64,000 bases of DNA from Iamia sp052038315 (GCA_052038315.1 JBQGCF010000064.1:6402-70401); one strand, 5' to 3'. Numbered from the stretch's first letter, positions 14,487-22,720 are shown. Notes: generated by a model from the sequence alone, not told the origin. Numbers and translations: made by a program.

Positions 14487-15257
14487 CTAGATCCCCTGCT
14501 TCCGGGCGCGGACGATCAGGGTGGGCGGGACCCAGGCCATGGCCTCGACCCACGCGGCCGGGGCCACCGCGTCCCGGCGGGCGGGGGGCTCGAGGAGGTG
14601 GTCGACCCGGAAGTTGGAGCGGGCCAGGGCGGTGAAGACGGTCGAGATGGTCCGGGGCGTGTCGGTGACCCGGTCGCCGCCCCGGTCGACGGTGTAGGGC
14701 GCGGTCTCGTGGTAGGCCCGCCGGGGCGTGGGCGGGTCGCCCTCCGAGCCGACCAGGTCGCGGGACCCGGCCACGAACATGGTGAAGGCGGGGTGCGGGA
14801 GGGTGAAGACCAGCGGCGCCTCCTGGCGCAGCACCCGGTGGACCTGGCGGAAGACGCGGTCGAGGTCGGGCACCTCGGCCAGGGCGTAGGCCGACCAGGC
14901 CAGGTCGATCCCGTCGCCCCGCACGAAGGCCAGCTCGGCCAGCCCGGCGTGCTGCAGCTCGATCTTGACGCCGGCCCGGTCGGCGGCGTCGCGGGCGACC
15001 TCCAGCTGCTCGGCCGAGGGGTCGACGGCGATCACCCGGGCGCCGGCCCGGGCGAAGGCGACCGCCGCGTGGCCGGCCCCGCAGCCCAGGTCGAGGACCC
15101 GCTTGCCCTCCAGGTTGCCGAGCAGGCGGAGCTCCGCCTCGGAGGGGAGGCCGGGGCCGTAGGTGGCGACGTCGGTGGGCAGCGCCTGGCCGTCGGGGGC
15201 CGCCGCGGTGGGGCGTGACCAGGCCCGATCGGGTGTGCCGGGGGTTGCGTCGGACAT
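14487..15257 (-). CDS. Class I SAM-dependent methyltransferase
   Basis: A 256-residue cytoplasmic methyltransferase. Motif I reads RVLDLGCGAGHAAVAFA (about residues 53-69). The acidic end of strand beta-2 is VIAVDPSAEQLEVAR. The motif IV region reads IDLAWSAYALAEVPDLDRV, followed by a helix HRVLRQEAPLVFTLPHP. This fits the UbiE/Methyltransf_11 type acting on small molecules. The substrate is not predictable. The 83-residue coiled-coil gene follows on the same strand, 14 nt downstream. Confidence 0.88.
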   Translation of the reverse strand: MSDATPGTPDRAWSRPTAAAPDGQALPTDVATYGPGLPSEAELRLLGNLEGKRVLDLGCGAGHAAVAFARAGARVIAVDPSAEQLEVARDAADRAGVKIELQHAGLAELAFVRGDGIDLAWSAYALAEVPDLDRVFRQVHRVLRQEAPLVFTLPHPAFTMFVAGSRDLVGSEGDPPTPRRAYHETAPYTVDRGGDRVTDTPRTISTVFTALARSNFRVDHLLEPPARRDAVAPAAWVEAMAWVPPTLIVRARKQGI

Positions 15258-15325
15258 GGTCCGAGTCTCGCCCGGCGGGTCCCGGGCACCGCGGATGCGC
15301 CGGACCGAAGGGCGATGGGGGCGGG

Positions 15326-15337
15326 TAGCCTCGACCC
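15326..15337 (+). promoter_or_regulatory. Candidate leaderless -10 element of the DUF5318 gene
   Basis: TAGCCT (15326-15331) lies 6 nt before the GTG at 15338. Confidence 0.55.
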
Positions 15338-15748
15338 GTGCCCTTCCGCCCCGACCAGATGCGCGGGTCGGGCTCCGGCGGTGGTCAGATCGACTACCGC
15401 CTGGCCCGGCGCCACCTGATCGCGGAGCACAAGCGCGGCCGTCTGGCCCGCCACGAGGTGTGCGACGCCCACCCCGAGCTGATGCGGGCGGCCCGCGAGG
15501 TCGGCGACGCCACCCGCACGCCGTGCCCGATCTGCGAGGAGGAGAAGCTCCACCTCGTCAGCTACGTCTTCGGCCCCCGCCTCCCGGCCTTCGGGCGCTG
15601 CATCACCAAGCGCTCCGAGCTCCAGGCCTTCGCCCGGCGCACTGGTCCCTACACCTGCTACGTCGTCGAGGTCTGCCCGGCCTGCGGCTGGAACCACCTG
15701 GCCCGGACCTGGACGCTCGGCAAACCGGCCCGGGCCGCCAGCGGCTGA
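15338..15748 (+). CDS. DUF5318 family protein with two CxxC zinc knuckles
   Basis: A 136-residue actinobacterial protein of unknown function. It has a basic N-terminal helix (YRLARRHLIAEHKRGR) and two CxxC pairs, CPIC (residues 63-66) and CPAC (113-116), which probably bind one zinc ion. The gene directly precedes the class A PBP gene. In Mycobacterium tuberculosis Rv0049 likewise precedes ponA1 (Rv0050), so this order is old and suggests a link to cell-wall synthesis. The GTG start is supported by the upstream TAGCCT. Confidence 0.85.
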   Translation: MPFRPDQMRGSGSGGGQIDYRLARRHLIAEHKRGRLARHEVCDAHPELMRAAREVGDATRTPCPICEEEKLHLVSYVFGPRLPAFGRCITKRSELQAFARRTGPYTCYVVEVCPACGWNHLARTWTLGKPARAASG

Positions 15749-15854
15749 CCGAGCCGATCGTCCCGCCCGACGGGATCGACGGGGGCGGGCACCGGTAGCA
15801 TCTCCCGCTGGCCCGGCGGCGGACCCCGCTGCGACCCGAGCCCCCCTTCGCCTG

Positions 15855-18062
15855 ATGCCCCGCACCCGCCGACCCATCCCGGCCCACAACCTCAAGACGA
15901 CGCGCCACGGCACGGTCAAGCGGCGCAACATCCTGTGGCGCTGGCGTCGCCTCTTCTACCTCGGCGTGCTGATGGCCATCGTCGGCGTGACCGGGGCCGG
16001 CTACGTCGTCTCCCAGGTCCCGCTGCCCACCGAGCCGCCGGTCGAGGCCCAGACCACCTTCATCTGCACGGCCGAGGTCCTGCCCGGCCAGTGCAACGAG
16101 AACACCGCGGCGGCCACCCTCCACGGCGAGGAGGACCGGGTCAACGTCAAGCTGGCCCAGATCCCCGACGTGATGATCGACGCCGTGGTGGCGGCCGAGG
16201 ACCGGGACTTCTTCGAGCACGGCGGCGTCGACCCGCTCGGCATCGCCCGGGCCGCCTACACCGACATCCGGGGCAACTCGGCCTCCCGCCAGGGCGGCTC
16301 GACGATCACCCAGCAGTACGTCAAGAACGTCTACCTCACCGACGAGCGGACCCTCACCCGCAAGATCCGTGAGGCGGTGATGGCCATCAAGCTGGAGCAG
16401 GAGATCTCGAAGGAGCAGATCCTCGAGAACTACCTGAACACGATCTACTTCGGCCGCGGCGCCTACGGGGTCCAGGCCGCCAGCCGGGTCTACTTCCAGA
16501 AGGACGTCGGCGAGCTGGGGCTGGCCGACGCCGCCCTGCTCGCCGGGCTGATCCGCTCGCCCAACCTGGCCGAGCCCTACGAGCACCCGGAGGAGGCCAA
16601 GCGCCGCCGGCGCACCGTGCTCGACGCCATGCTCCAGGAGGAGATGATCAGCAAGGGCGATCGGGACGCGGCCGACGAGGTCCCGATGAACCTCTACGGC
16701 GGGATCCAGTTCTGGGAGCCGAGCAACAGCGTCGACGTCAAGGACCCGGTCTCGCTGGTCCAGGGCGACTACTTCATCGAGTACGTGCGCAGCCAGCTGG
16801 CCAAGAAGTACGGCAACGAGACCGTCTTCGGCGGCGGGCTCCGGGTGTACACGACCCTCGACCTCGGCATGCAGGCCAAGGCCCTCCAGGCGGTCAACGA
16901 GACCCTCGACCAGCCCAACGACCCGGCTGCGTCGATCGTCGCCATCGACGACACCGGCCAGGTCCGGGCCATGGTCGGCGGCCGGGACTTCGCCAACAAC
17001 AAGGTCAACCTGGCCGTGGGGGCCGACGGCGGCGGCAGCGGTCGCCAGCCCGGGTCGACCTTCAAGGCCTTCGCCCTGGCCCTGGCCATGCGTGAGGGCT
17101 ACTCGGTCAACTCGCTCATCGAGACGCCGCCCACCAAGGTCTTCCCCGGCGCCAACGGCGGCGCCGACTGGGCCCCGACCGGGGGGTGCTGCAGCGGGGT
17201 GACCAGCATCGCCGAGGCCACCGCCAAGTCGGCCAACACCGCGTATGCCGAGATGATGATCGAGCTCGGCCCGCAGAACGTGATCGACATGGCCCGCCAG
17301 CTGGGCGTGTCCACCGAGTTCCCCGAGGCCTTCCCGTCGATCGTGCTCGGCTCGGGCGAGGTGTCGGTGCTCGACATGGCCGCCGGCTACTCGACGTTCA
17401 TGAACGAGGGCACCCGGATCGACGCCCGGGTCATCACCCGGGTCGAGGACGCCAACGGCAACCTGATCGAGGAGTTCCCGGCCAAGCGGACCCAGGTCCT
17501 CGACGTCGACCAGGCCTCGCGGGTCACCTACGCCCTCGAGCAGGTGATCGACCACGGCACCGGCGAGGCGGCCGACTTCGGGCGGCCGGCGGCGGGCAAG
17601 ACGGGCACGACCCAGAACAACGCCGACGCCTGGTTCGTGGGCTACACGCCGTCGCTGACCGCCGCGGTGTGGATGGGCTACCCCGAGGGCAACCGGCCCA
17701 TGACCGACGTGCGGGGCGGGGAGGTCGCCGGCGGAGGCATACCGTCGGAGATGTGGGCCCGCTTCATGGAGCTGGCCACCGAGGGGACCGACGTCGAGGA
17801 GTTCCCGCCACCGGCCGACCTCGACTTCGGCTTCGACTGGGACCCGGAGCTGGAGGAGACCTACGTGCCGCCCAGCACCGCCCCCACCGGGGGCGGCGGG
17901 GGCACGGGCACGACGGTGCCGAGCGACACCACGCCGACCGACAGCACGCCCACGGACACGACCCCGACCGACACGACCCCGGCGACCGAGCCCGAGGTGA
18001 CCGAGCCGACGCTGCCGGTCGAGCCGACGGTCCCCCAGGGCGGCGCTCCGCCCGACGGCTAG
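15855..18062 (+). CDS. Bifunctional penicillin-binding protein (class A, transglycosylase/transpeptidase)
   Basis: A 735-residue peptidoglycan synthase. A basic cytoplasmic tail leads to one membrane helix (about residues 33-53). The GT51 transglycosylase domain carries the catalytic EDRDFFEHGG (115-124) and RQGGSTITQQ (145-154). The transpeptidase domain has the three penicillin-binding motifs: SxxK in GSTFK (Ser near 400), SAN (near 459) and KTGTT (near 582). The last 70 residues are a Pro/Thr-rich tail resembling the tails of actinobacterial PonA proteins. The gene sits between DUF5318 and a small zinc-ribbon gene on the opposite strand. Confidence 0.95.
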   Translation: MPRTRRPIPAHNLKTTRHGTVKRRNILWRWRRLFYLGVLMAIVGVTGAGYVVSQVPLPTEPPVEAQTTFICTAEVLPGQCNENTAAATLHGEEDRVNVKLAQIPDVMIDAVVAAEDRDFFEHGGVDPLGIARAAYTDIRGNSASRQGGSTITQQYVKNVYLTDERTLTRKIREAVMAIKLEQEISKEQILENYLNTIYFGRGAYGVQAASRVYFQKDVGELGLADAALLAGLIRSPNLAEPYEHPEEAKRRRRTVLDAMLQEEMISKGDRDAADEVPMNLYGGIQFWEPSNSVDVKDPVSLVQGDYFIEYVRSQLAKKYGNETVFGGGLRVYTTLDLGMQAKALQAVNETLDQPNDPAASIVAIDDTGQVRAMVGGRDFANNKVNLAVGADGGGSGRQPGSTFKAFALALAMREGYSVNSLIETPPTKVFPGANGGADWAPTGGCCSGVTSIAEATAKSANTAYAEMMIELGPQNVIDMARQLGVSTEFPEAFPSIVLGSGEVSVLDMAAGYSTFMNEGTRIDARVITRVEDANGNLIEEFPAKRTQVLDVDQASRVTYALEQVIDHGTGEAADFGRPAAGKTGTTQNNADAWFVGYTPSLTAAVWMGYPEGNRPMTDVRGGEVAGGGIPSEMWARFMELATEGTDVEEFPPPADLDFGFDWDPELEETYVPPSTAPTGGGGGTGTTVPSDTTPTDSTPTDTTPTDTTPATEPEVTEPTLPVEPTVPQGGAPPDG

Positions 18063-18260
18063 CTAGCCCTCGTCGAGCGTGGCTCCCACGGGCACGTGCG
18101 GGTAGTTGGCCCGGCATGCCGCGCACCAGCGCTCGACCGCCTCGACCTGGGTGACCGAGCCCTCGGCGTCCCAGCTCTCGGGCGTGATGTAGAGGCGGTG
18201 GAGGGCGATCAGGTCGTCGCAGTCGACCTCGCCACAGGAGTCGCAGGAGCCACGTTCCAC
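18063..18260 (-). CDS. Small zinc-ribbon protein
   Basis: A 65-residue protein with cysteines at positions 6, 9 and 14 and a second CxxC pair (WCAAC, 46-49), probably one zinc site. The N-terminus is ERGSCDSCGEVDCDDL. The GTG start at 18260 is supported by TAGCCT 7 nt upstream. It is convergent with the PBP gene, whose stop is immediately adjacent. No function is known to me. Confidence 0.65.
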   Translation of the reverse strand: MERGSCDSCGEVDCDDLIALHRLYITPESWDAEGSVTQVEAVERWCAACRANYPHVPVGATLDEG

Positions 18261-18273
18261 GGGGTGCAGGCTA
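18261..18273 (-). promoter_or_regulatory. Candidate leaderless -10 element of the zinc-ribbon gene
   Basis: On the minus strand TAGCCT (18273-18268) is followed by 7 nt and the GTG at 18260. Confidence 0.5.
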
Positions 18274-18364
18274 CGGCGCGCCGGTTCGTGCACGGCGCCC
18301 GGGGCTCGGTAACCTGACCGCACCGCTGGCAGCCACTTCGGCGCTGGACGGAGAGGAGAACCGC

Positions 18365-19249
18365 ATGGCCCCCACCGCTCCCGCGGATGGCGTTCGTCGC
18401 CGTCCGATCACGGCCCCCGCGATCCGCGCTCGCAAGGTGCGCGACGGTGCCGACCCGCTGGTCATGGTCACCGCCTACGACGCCCCCGGCGCCCGCATCG
18501 CCGATGCCGGCGGGGTCGACATGATCCTGGTCGGCGACAGCCTGGCCATGGTGGTCCTCGGCTACGAGGACACCCTCCAGGTCACGGTGGCCGACATGGC
18601 CCACCACACCGCCGCGGTGGCCCGGGCCAAGCCCGCCGCCCTGGTCGTCGGCGACCTGCCGTGGATGAGCTACCACGTCGACCGGGCCGACACGGTCCGC
18701 AACGCCGCCGAGCTGATCCGGGCCGGCGCCGGCGCGGTGAAGCTGGAGGGCGGCCGCAAGCGGCTGCCGATGGTCGAGGCCCTGGTCGACGCCGAGATCC
18801 CGGTGATGGGCCACATCGGCCTCACCCCGCAGTCGGTCCACGCCATGGGCGGGTTCAAGGTCCAGGGCCGCACCAGCGAGGCCGCGACCCAGCTGGTGTC
18901 GGCGGCCAAGGCCCTGGCCCACGCCGGCGCCTTCGCCGTCGTGCTCGAGGGCATCCCCGACGAGGTCGGCCGGATGGTCACCGAGGCGATCGACGTGCCC
19001 ACCATCGGCATCGGCGCCGGCCCCCACTGCGACGGCCAGGTGCTCGTGTACCACGACGTGCTCGGCATCGAGGAGCGGATGGCGCCCAAGTTCGTGCGCC
19101 GCTACGCCTCGATCGGCGCCGACTCCACCGCTGCGGTGGCCCGCTTCGCCGACGACGTCCGCACCGGCGCCTTCCCCGGCCCGGACGAGAGCTACCATCT
19201 CTCCGCCGCCGTGGCCGAGACCCTCGGCCTCTACGGCGCCGAGGGCTGA
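18365..19249 (+). CDS. panB: 3-methyl-2-oxobutanoate hydroxymethyltransferase (ketopantoate hydroxymethyltransferase)
   Basis: A 294-residue TIM-barrel enzyme that makes ketopantoate from 2-oxoisovalerate and methylene-tetrahydrofolate, the first step to pantothenate and CoA. Signature segments are present: MVTAYDAPGARIADAGGVD, the metal-binding VGDSLAMVVLGYEDT, DLPWMSY, AVKLEGG, and GHIGLTPQSVHAMGGFKVQG. Length is normal. A purine-rich GGAGAGGAGAA stretch just upstream is a good ribosome site for the ATG at 18365, and TAACCT at 18310-18315 could be its -10 box. No panC or panD lies in the window. Confidence 0.95.
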   Translation: MAPTAPADGVRRRPITAPAIRARKVRDGADPLVMVTAYDAPGARIADAGGVDMILVGDSLAMVVLGYEDTLQVTVADMAHHTAAVARAKPAALVVGDLPWMSYHVDRADTVRNAAELIRAGAGAVKLEGGRKRLPMVEALVDAEIPVMGHIGLTPQSVHAMGGFKVQGRTSEAATQLVSAAKALAHAGAFAVVLEGIPDEVGRMVTEAIDVPTIGIGAGPHCDGQVLVYHDVLGIEERMAPKFVRRYASIGADSTAAVARFADDVRTGAFPGPDESYHLSAAVAETLGLYGAEG

Positions 19250-19286
19250 CCGCCGGCCGCGACAGCGCGGCGGGCATCATGATCCG

Positions 19287-19952
19287 ATGACGATCCGCCG
19301 GTCGCGCCTGCTCGGGGGCCTGGTGGCCGTGGCCCTGCTCCTCGGCGCCTGCGGCTCGTCGTCCGACGACTCCTCGGGGTCCTCGCCGTCGGGTTCCTCC
19401 GGGTCGTCGGGCTCCGCCTCCGCCGACGGCTCGACCACGGTCTCGACCACGACGATCCCGCTCGGCCCCCCGACCTCGGCCCTGTCCGAGGAGCCCGACG
19501 AGGGCCCCTTCGCCCCGGGCCGCACCCCGCTCACCGGCTTCGGCGAGATCGAGGTGCGGATCGTCGACGGCCCCGACGGCGAGCCGATCATCATCTGCGT
19601 GCTGGTCGCCGACACCCCCGAGGAGCAGCAGCGGGGCCTGATGCACGTCACCGACCTGGGCGGCTACGACGGGATGCTCTTCCAGTTCGGCACCGACTCC
19701 ACCGGTGGCTTCTGGATGAAGGACACCCTGCTGCCGCTGTCGATCGCCTACCTCGCCGAGGACGGCTCGGTCGTCAGCACGGCCGACATGGACCCCTGCC
19801 CCGAGGGCGAGCCCTGCCCCAGCTACCCCGCCGACGACCTCTACTGGTCGGCCCTGGAGGTCGAGCAGGGCGGCCTCGACGAGCTCGGCCTGGTCGAGGG
19901 CAGCACCGCCCGCCTCGAGGTCTCCGGCCCCTGCCAACCCCTCCAGACCTAG
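19287..19952 (+). CDS. DUF192 lipoprotein
   Basis: A 221-residue exported lipoprotein with signal LLGGLVAVALLLGACGSS and a Ser/Gly-rich linker of about 40 residues. The DUF192 domain follows, with ADTPEEQQRGLMHV, GMLFQFG, FWMKDTLLPLSIAYL and a closing TARLEVSGPC. DUF192 is a small beta-barrel fold of unknown biochemical role. The CPEGEPCPSY insertion near the middle may form a disulfide. It follows panB by 37 nt but has its own likely start signals. Confidence 0.85.
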   Translation: MTIRRSRLLGGLVAVALLLGACGSSSDDSSGSSPSGSSGSSGSASADGSTTVSTTTIPLGPPTSALSEEPDEGPFAPGRTPLTGFGEIEVRIVDGPDGEPIIICVLVADTPEEQQRGLMHVTDLGGYDGMLFQFGTDSTGGFWMKDTLLPLSIAYLAEDGSVVSTADMDPCPEGEPCPSYPADDLYWSALEVEQGGLDELGLVEGSTARLEVSGPCQPLQT

Positions 19953-19960
19953 CCCTGCAG

Positions 19961-20043
19961 TCGAGGTCTCGATCTGGCGGTGGAGACGGACCGCAACCGG
20001 TGAGTGAGGTCGAGGTGCCCTCCCGCTCTCGTTGAGACCTCGA
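19961..20043. repeat. Long-range inverted repeat after the DUF192 gene
   Basis: TCGAGGTCTC (19961-19970) and GAGACCTCGA (20034-20043) are exact reverse complements 63 nt apart. With G-U pairs the RNA stem extends to 13 bp. The enclosed segment contains further TCGAGGT-like pieces. It may fold at the 3' end of the DUF192 transcript, or form the 5' part of an unannotated RNA. Confidence 0.4.
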
Positions 20044-20072
20044 TCCGTGCTGCCAAGATCACCGAGCGTCGA

Positions 20073-20220
20073 TGATCCACAGATCGTCCCCCAAGTCGGA
20101 CCTTTCGTCCACAGACCGGGCCCACGATTCCCACAACCGATCAACCGCGTCGTCCTCTAGACATCCACAGGACGGATCGTCAAGGGTGAACTTGGAAAAG
20201 TTTTACCTTGTCATTTGGAA
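20073..20220 (+). other. DnaA-box-like cluster followed by an AT-rich element
   Basis: Within 100 bp there are TGATCCACA (20073-20081, one mismatch to TTATCCACA), TCGTCCACA (20105-20113, one mismatch to TTGTCCACA), ACATCCACA (20161-20169) and a weaker ATTCCCACA (20127-20135). All are in one orientation. They are followed by 20188-20220, in which 22 of 33 bases are A or T, exceptional in this window. Clustered boxes beside an AT-rich stretch resemble an origin or a DnaA-controlled promoter. No dnaA or dnaN gene is nearby. Confidence 0.4.
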
Positions 20221-20248
20221 GCCCGGGGCAGCAGCCACTGCCCCGGGC
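20221..20248. terminator. Strong GC hairpin, 11-bp stem
   Basis: GCCCGGGGCAG (20221-20231) pairs perfectly with CTGCCCCGGGC (20238-20248) around a 6-nt loop. On the minus strand it is followed by T-rich sequence, so it would work best as a terminator for leftward transcription. On the plus strand it would be a 5' leader hairpin 29 nt before the next gene. Confidence 0.45.
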
Positions 20249-20276
20249 GGATGTCGAAACTCTTGGAGGCCTCGAC

Positions 20277-20675
20277 GTGAGCGACGATACCCCTCGGGAT
20301 GACCCCCCGTCTCCCCCCGATCCTGTCTCCGAGTGCTGGATCCAGGCACTCGTGGCTCAGGCTCGAGCCTTGGACCAGGCCGTTGACGACAGCACCCGCA
20401 GAGCGCTCGTCTGGGGGTTCGCGCCCCTGTTGGCGGCGCTCGAGGGACGTCTCGACGAGCGCAGCGTCGACGCCGTGGGCGCCGCCGCTCCACCGTCTGT
20501 GGGCAGCGGCCCGGACGGGCCAGGACTCATCCGGCGATGGGCCCCATCGGTCCTCGGTCTGGTGGCCGCGCTCGGAGCGATCCTCGGTGGCGAGCAGCTG
20601 GGGTCGTCGAGCGCCGGCCCGGGCAACCGTTCGGAGACCGTGGTGTCCATGGTCTGCGCCGACGACCAGCCCTGA
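20277..20675 (+). CDS. Small single-pass membrane protein, hypothetical
   Basis: A 132-residue protein from the GTG at 20277, preceded by GGAGG (20265-20269) at 7-nt spacing. The first 25 residues are acidic and Pro-rich (SDDTPRDDPPSPPDPVSE). A helical middle follows (ALVAQARALDQAVDDSTRRA). One membrane helix near residues 88-105 is WAPSVLGLVAALGAILGG, with a short exported tail. No family is recognised. Its place between the DnaA-box-like cluster and rpsF is unusual for this conserved block. Confidence 0.6.
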   Translation: MSDDTPRDDPPSPPDPVSECWIQALVAQARALDQAVDDSTRRALVWGFAPLLAALEGRLDERSVDAVGAAAPPSVGSGPDGPGLIRRWAPSVLGLVAALGAILGGEQLGSSSAGPGNRSETVVSMVCADDQP

Positions 20676-20830
20676 GCTTCGCTGTCACACCCCCTCTGCA
20701 TGATGGCGCCATGCCCGGCTTTCACATCCAGGGGTGCGACCCCCTAGCCTCGAACGGTTCCAACAGAACCCTGTGCCGGACCGACCGGCGCCCCGGTAGC
20801 CCCGGGTCCAGAGGGAGGTGCTGACTCGCG

Positions 20831-21178
20831 ATGCGAGCGTACGAGCTGATGGTCATCTTCGACGGTGACCTCGATGAGTCCACGGTGCAGCAGGGGATCA
20901 ACCGGATCCACGCGCAGATCACCGAGGCCGGTGGCGAGACCAAGACCACCGACAAGTGGGGGACCCGCCGGTTCGCCTACGAGATCAACCACAAGAGCAC
21001 CGGTTTCTACGTGGTGCTCGAGGTCCTGGCCGAGCCCGGTGCGCTCGACCGCCTCGAGAACTCGCTGCGGCTCGCGGACGAGATCGTCCGCCACAAGCTC
21101 ATCCGCCTGCCCGAGGGCGAGGCCGCCCGACGCGGCCTCACCGGCGAGCAGGCCGCCCCGGCCCCGGCCGAGGCCTAG
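20831..21178 (+). CDS. rpsF: 30S ribosomal protein S6
   Basis: A 115-residue protein with the S6 fold: RAYELMVIFDGDLDES at the start, then WGTRRFAYEINHKSTGFYVV and ENSLRLADEIVRHKLIR. It binds S18 and 16S rRNA in the small subunit. GGGAGGTG upstream of the ATG is a good ribosome site. It is the first gene of rpsF-ssb-rpsR-rplI, with ssb 14 nt downstream. The C-terminal Ala/Pro tail is normal for actinobacteria. Confidence 0.96.
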   Translation: MRAYELMVIFDGDLDESTVQQGINRIHAQITEAGGETKTTDKWGTRRFAYEINHKSTGFYVVLEVLAEPGALDRLENSLRLADEIVRHKLIRLPEGEAARRGLTGEQAAPAPAEA

Positions 21179-21192
21179 TCGGAGGGAATCCG

Positions 21193-21726
21193 ATGGCAGC
21201 AGACAACAACGTGACCCTCACGGGGAACATCACCCGTGACCCCGAGCTCCGCTTCACGCCCAGCGGGCAGGCCGTGGCCACCTTCGGCCTGGCCGTGAAC
21301 CGCCGCTGGCAGAACCGCCAGACCAACGAGTGGGAGGAGCAGACCTCCTTCTTCGACGTGAAGTGCTGGGCCCAGATGGCCGAGAACGTCTCCGAGTCGC
21401 TCACCCGTGGCTCGCGGGTGGTCGTCACCGGCCGGCTCGAGCAGCGCTCGTGGGAGACCGACAACGGCGACAAGCGCTCCAAGGTGGAGGTCGTCGCCGA
21501 CGAGATCGCCCCCAGCCTGCGCTGGGCCACGGCCCAGATCACCAAGAACGAGCGCAGCGACGGCGGTGGTGGCGGCAGCTACGGCGGCGGTGGTGGCGGT
21601 GGCAACCGCGGCGGTGGTGGCGGCGGTGGCTACCGCGACGACAGCAGTGGCGGTGGCGGCAACCGGGGCGGCAGCTCCGGCGGCGGCTACGGCGGAGGCA
21701 ACGACATGGACGAGGAGCCGTTCTGA
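21193..21726 (+). CDS. ssb: Single-stranded DNA-binding protein
   Basis: A 177-residue SSB with an N-terminal OB fold (about residues 1-110) that includes VTLTGNITRDPELRFTPSG, FFDVKCWAQMAENV and VVVTGRLEQRSW. A Gly-rich disordered linker of about 50 residues follows, and the protein ends in the conserved acidic tip DMDEEPF that recruits repair and replication proteins. GGAGGGAA precedes the ATG. The stop overlaps the rpsR start (TGATG), so S6, SSB and S18 are made from one message. Confidence 0.97.
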   Translation: MAADNNVTLTGNITRDPELRFTPSGQAVATFGLAVNRRWQNRQTNEWEEQTSFFDVKCWAQMAENVSESLTRGSRVVVTGRLEQRSWETDNGDKRSKVEVVADEIAPSLRWATAQITKNERSDGGGGGSYGGGGGGGNRGGGGGGGYRDDSSGGGGNRGGSSGGGYGGGNDMDEEPF

Positions 21727-22160
21727 TGGCACAGCACAAGCCCAAGCGGGGCAGCAAGAACAAGGACACCGGCCGGCGCGGCAAGAAGAAGATCAGCGTC
21801 CTCAGCCAGGAGAAGGTCGAGTACGTCGACTACAAGGACGTGAACCTGCTCAAGCGGTTCATGTCCGACCGGGCCAAGATCCGCGCCCGCCGCGTCACCG
21901 GCAACAGCGCCCAGCAGCAGCGGGAGGTGGCCATGGCCATCAAGAACGCCCGCGAGATGGCGCTGCTGCCCTACACCAACCGCATCACCCAGCAGCGTGG
22001 TGGTGGCGGTCGCGACCGCGGCGAGCGGGGCGAGCGGGGCCTGCGTCCCGACGGCCCGATGCCGCGCCCGACGGCGCCGCCGCCCACCGGTCGTGACGGC
22101 GAGGGCGAGCTCGACGTGACGCTGGCCGACGAGGGTGTGTCCGAGGAGGTCGAGGCCTGA
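21726..22160 (+). CDS. rpsR: 30S ribosomal protein S18 with long C-terminal extension
   Basis: A 144-residue protein whose central part is a normal S18: VDYKDVNLLKRFMSDR, KIRARRVTGNSAQQQ and NAREMALLPYT. The core has no cysteines, so it is the zinc-free form. After the usual end it continues about 50 residues with a Gly/Arg-rich stretch and an acidic tail (GELDVTLADEGVSEEVEA). Typical S18 proteins are 75-90 residues. The frame is uninterrupted and ends in a 1-bp overlap with the rplI start, so the extension is unlikely to be an assembly error. Confidence 0.95.
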   Translation: MAQHKPKRGSKNKDTGRRGKKKISVLSQEKVEYVDYKDVNLLKRFMSDRAKIRARRVTGNSAQQQREVAMAIKNAREMALLPYTNRITQQRGGGGRDRGERGERGLRPDGPMPRPTAPPPTGRDGEGELDVTLADEGVSEEVEA

Positions 22161-22606
22161 TGCGCGTCGTGCTCCACGCCGACGTCGATGGCGTCGGCAC
22201 CAAGGGCGAGGTGGTGGAGGTGGCCGACGGCCACGCCCGCAACCTCCTGCTCCCCGCCGGTCTGGCCGTCAAGGCCACCGCCGGCTCCGAGGCCCAGGCC
22301 GAGGGCATGCGCAAGCGCCGGGCCGTCAAGGACGCCTCCGACCGCGCCGGGGCCGAGGAGATCGCCAAGGTCCTCGTGCCCACCACCATCACGGTGACGG
22401 CCAAGGCCGGCGGCGAGGGTCGGCTGTTCGGCTCGATCGGCACCGCCGAGATCGCCGATGCGATCGAGGCCCAGACCGGCATCGTCATCGACAAGAAGCG
22501 GCTCGTCCTCGACGATCCGATCAAGGAGACCGGAGAGCACCAGCTCACCGCCCGGCTCCACCCGTCGGTCCAGTTCCCCGTCCGCATCGAGGTCGTGGGG
22601 GCCTGA
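22160..22606 (+). CDS. rplI: 50S ribosomal protein L9
   Basis: A 148-residue L9. The N-terminal rRNA-binding domain has GVGTKGEVVEVADGHARNLLLPAGLA, quoted here across residues 11-36 in two pieces GVGTKGEVVEVADG and HARNLLLPAGLA. A long connecting helix and the C-terminal domain follow (GEGRLFGSIGTAEIADAI). It overlaps the S18 stop by 1 bp and is the last gene before a strong hairpin. Length and domain order are standard. Confidence 0.96.
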   Translation: MRVVLHADVDGVGTKGEVVEVADGHARNLLLPAGLAVKATAGSEAQAEGMRKRRAVKDASDRAGAEEIAKVLVPTTITVTAKAGGEGRLFGSIGTAEIADAIEAQTGIVIDKKRLVLDDPIKETGEHQLTARLHPSVQFPVRIEVVGA

Positions 22607-22656
22607 TGGTGCTGCGGTCCGGCCCCGGTCGGATCGCCACCGCAACCGAGAGCGAT

Positions 22657-22691
22657 GCCGAGGGCCGGCCCGACGCGGGCCGGCCCTCGGC
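22657..22691 (+). terminator. Strong hairpin terminator after rplI
   Basis: GCCGAGGGCCGGCCC (22657-22671) and GGGCCGGCCCTCGGC (22677-22691) form a perfect 15-bp stem with a 5-nt loop, 51 nt after the L9 stop. There is no T run, as is common for hairpin terminators in GC-rich actinobacteria. Confidence 0.65.
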
Positions 22692-22720
22692 GCGCCCGGG
22701 CGTCACCCTCCCGCCGTCTC

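Noticed and set aside
20073..20248. Calling this the chromosomal origin outright
   Set aside because: Only two boxes are near consensus and dnaA, dnaN and parAB are not in the window; kept as a hypothesis.
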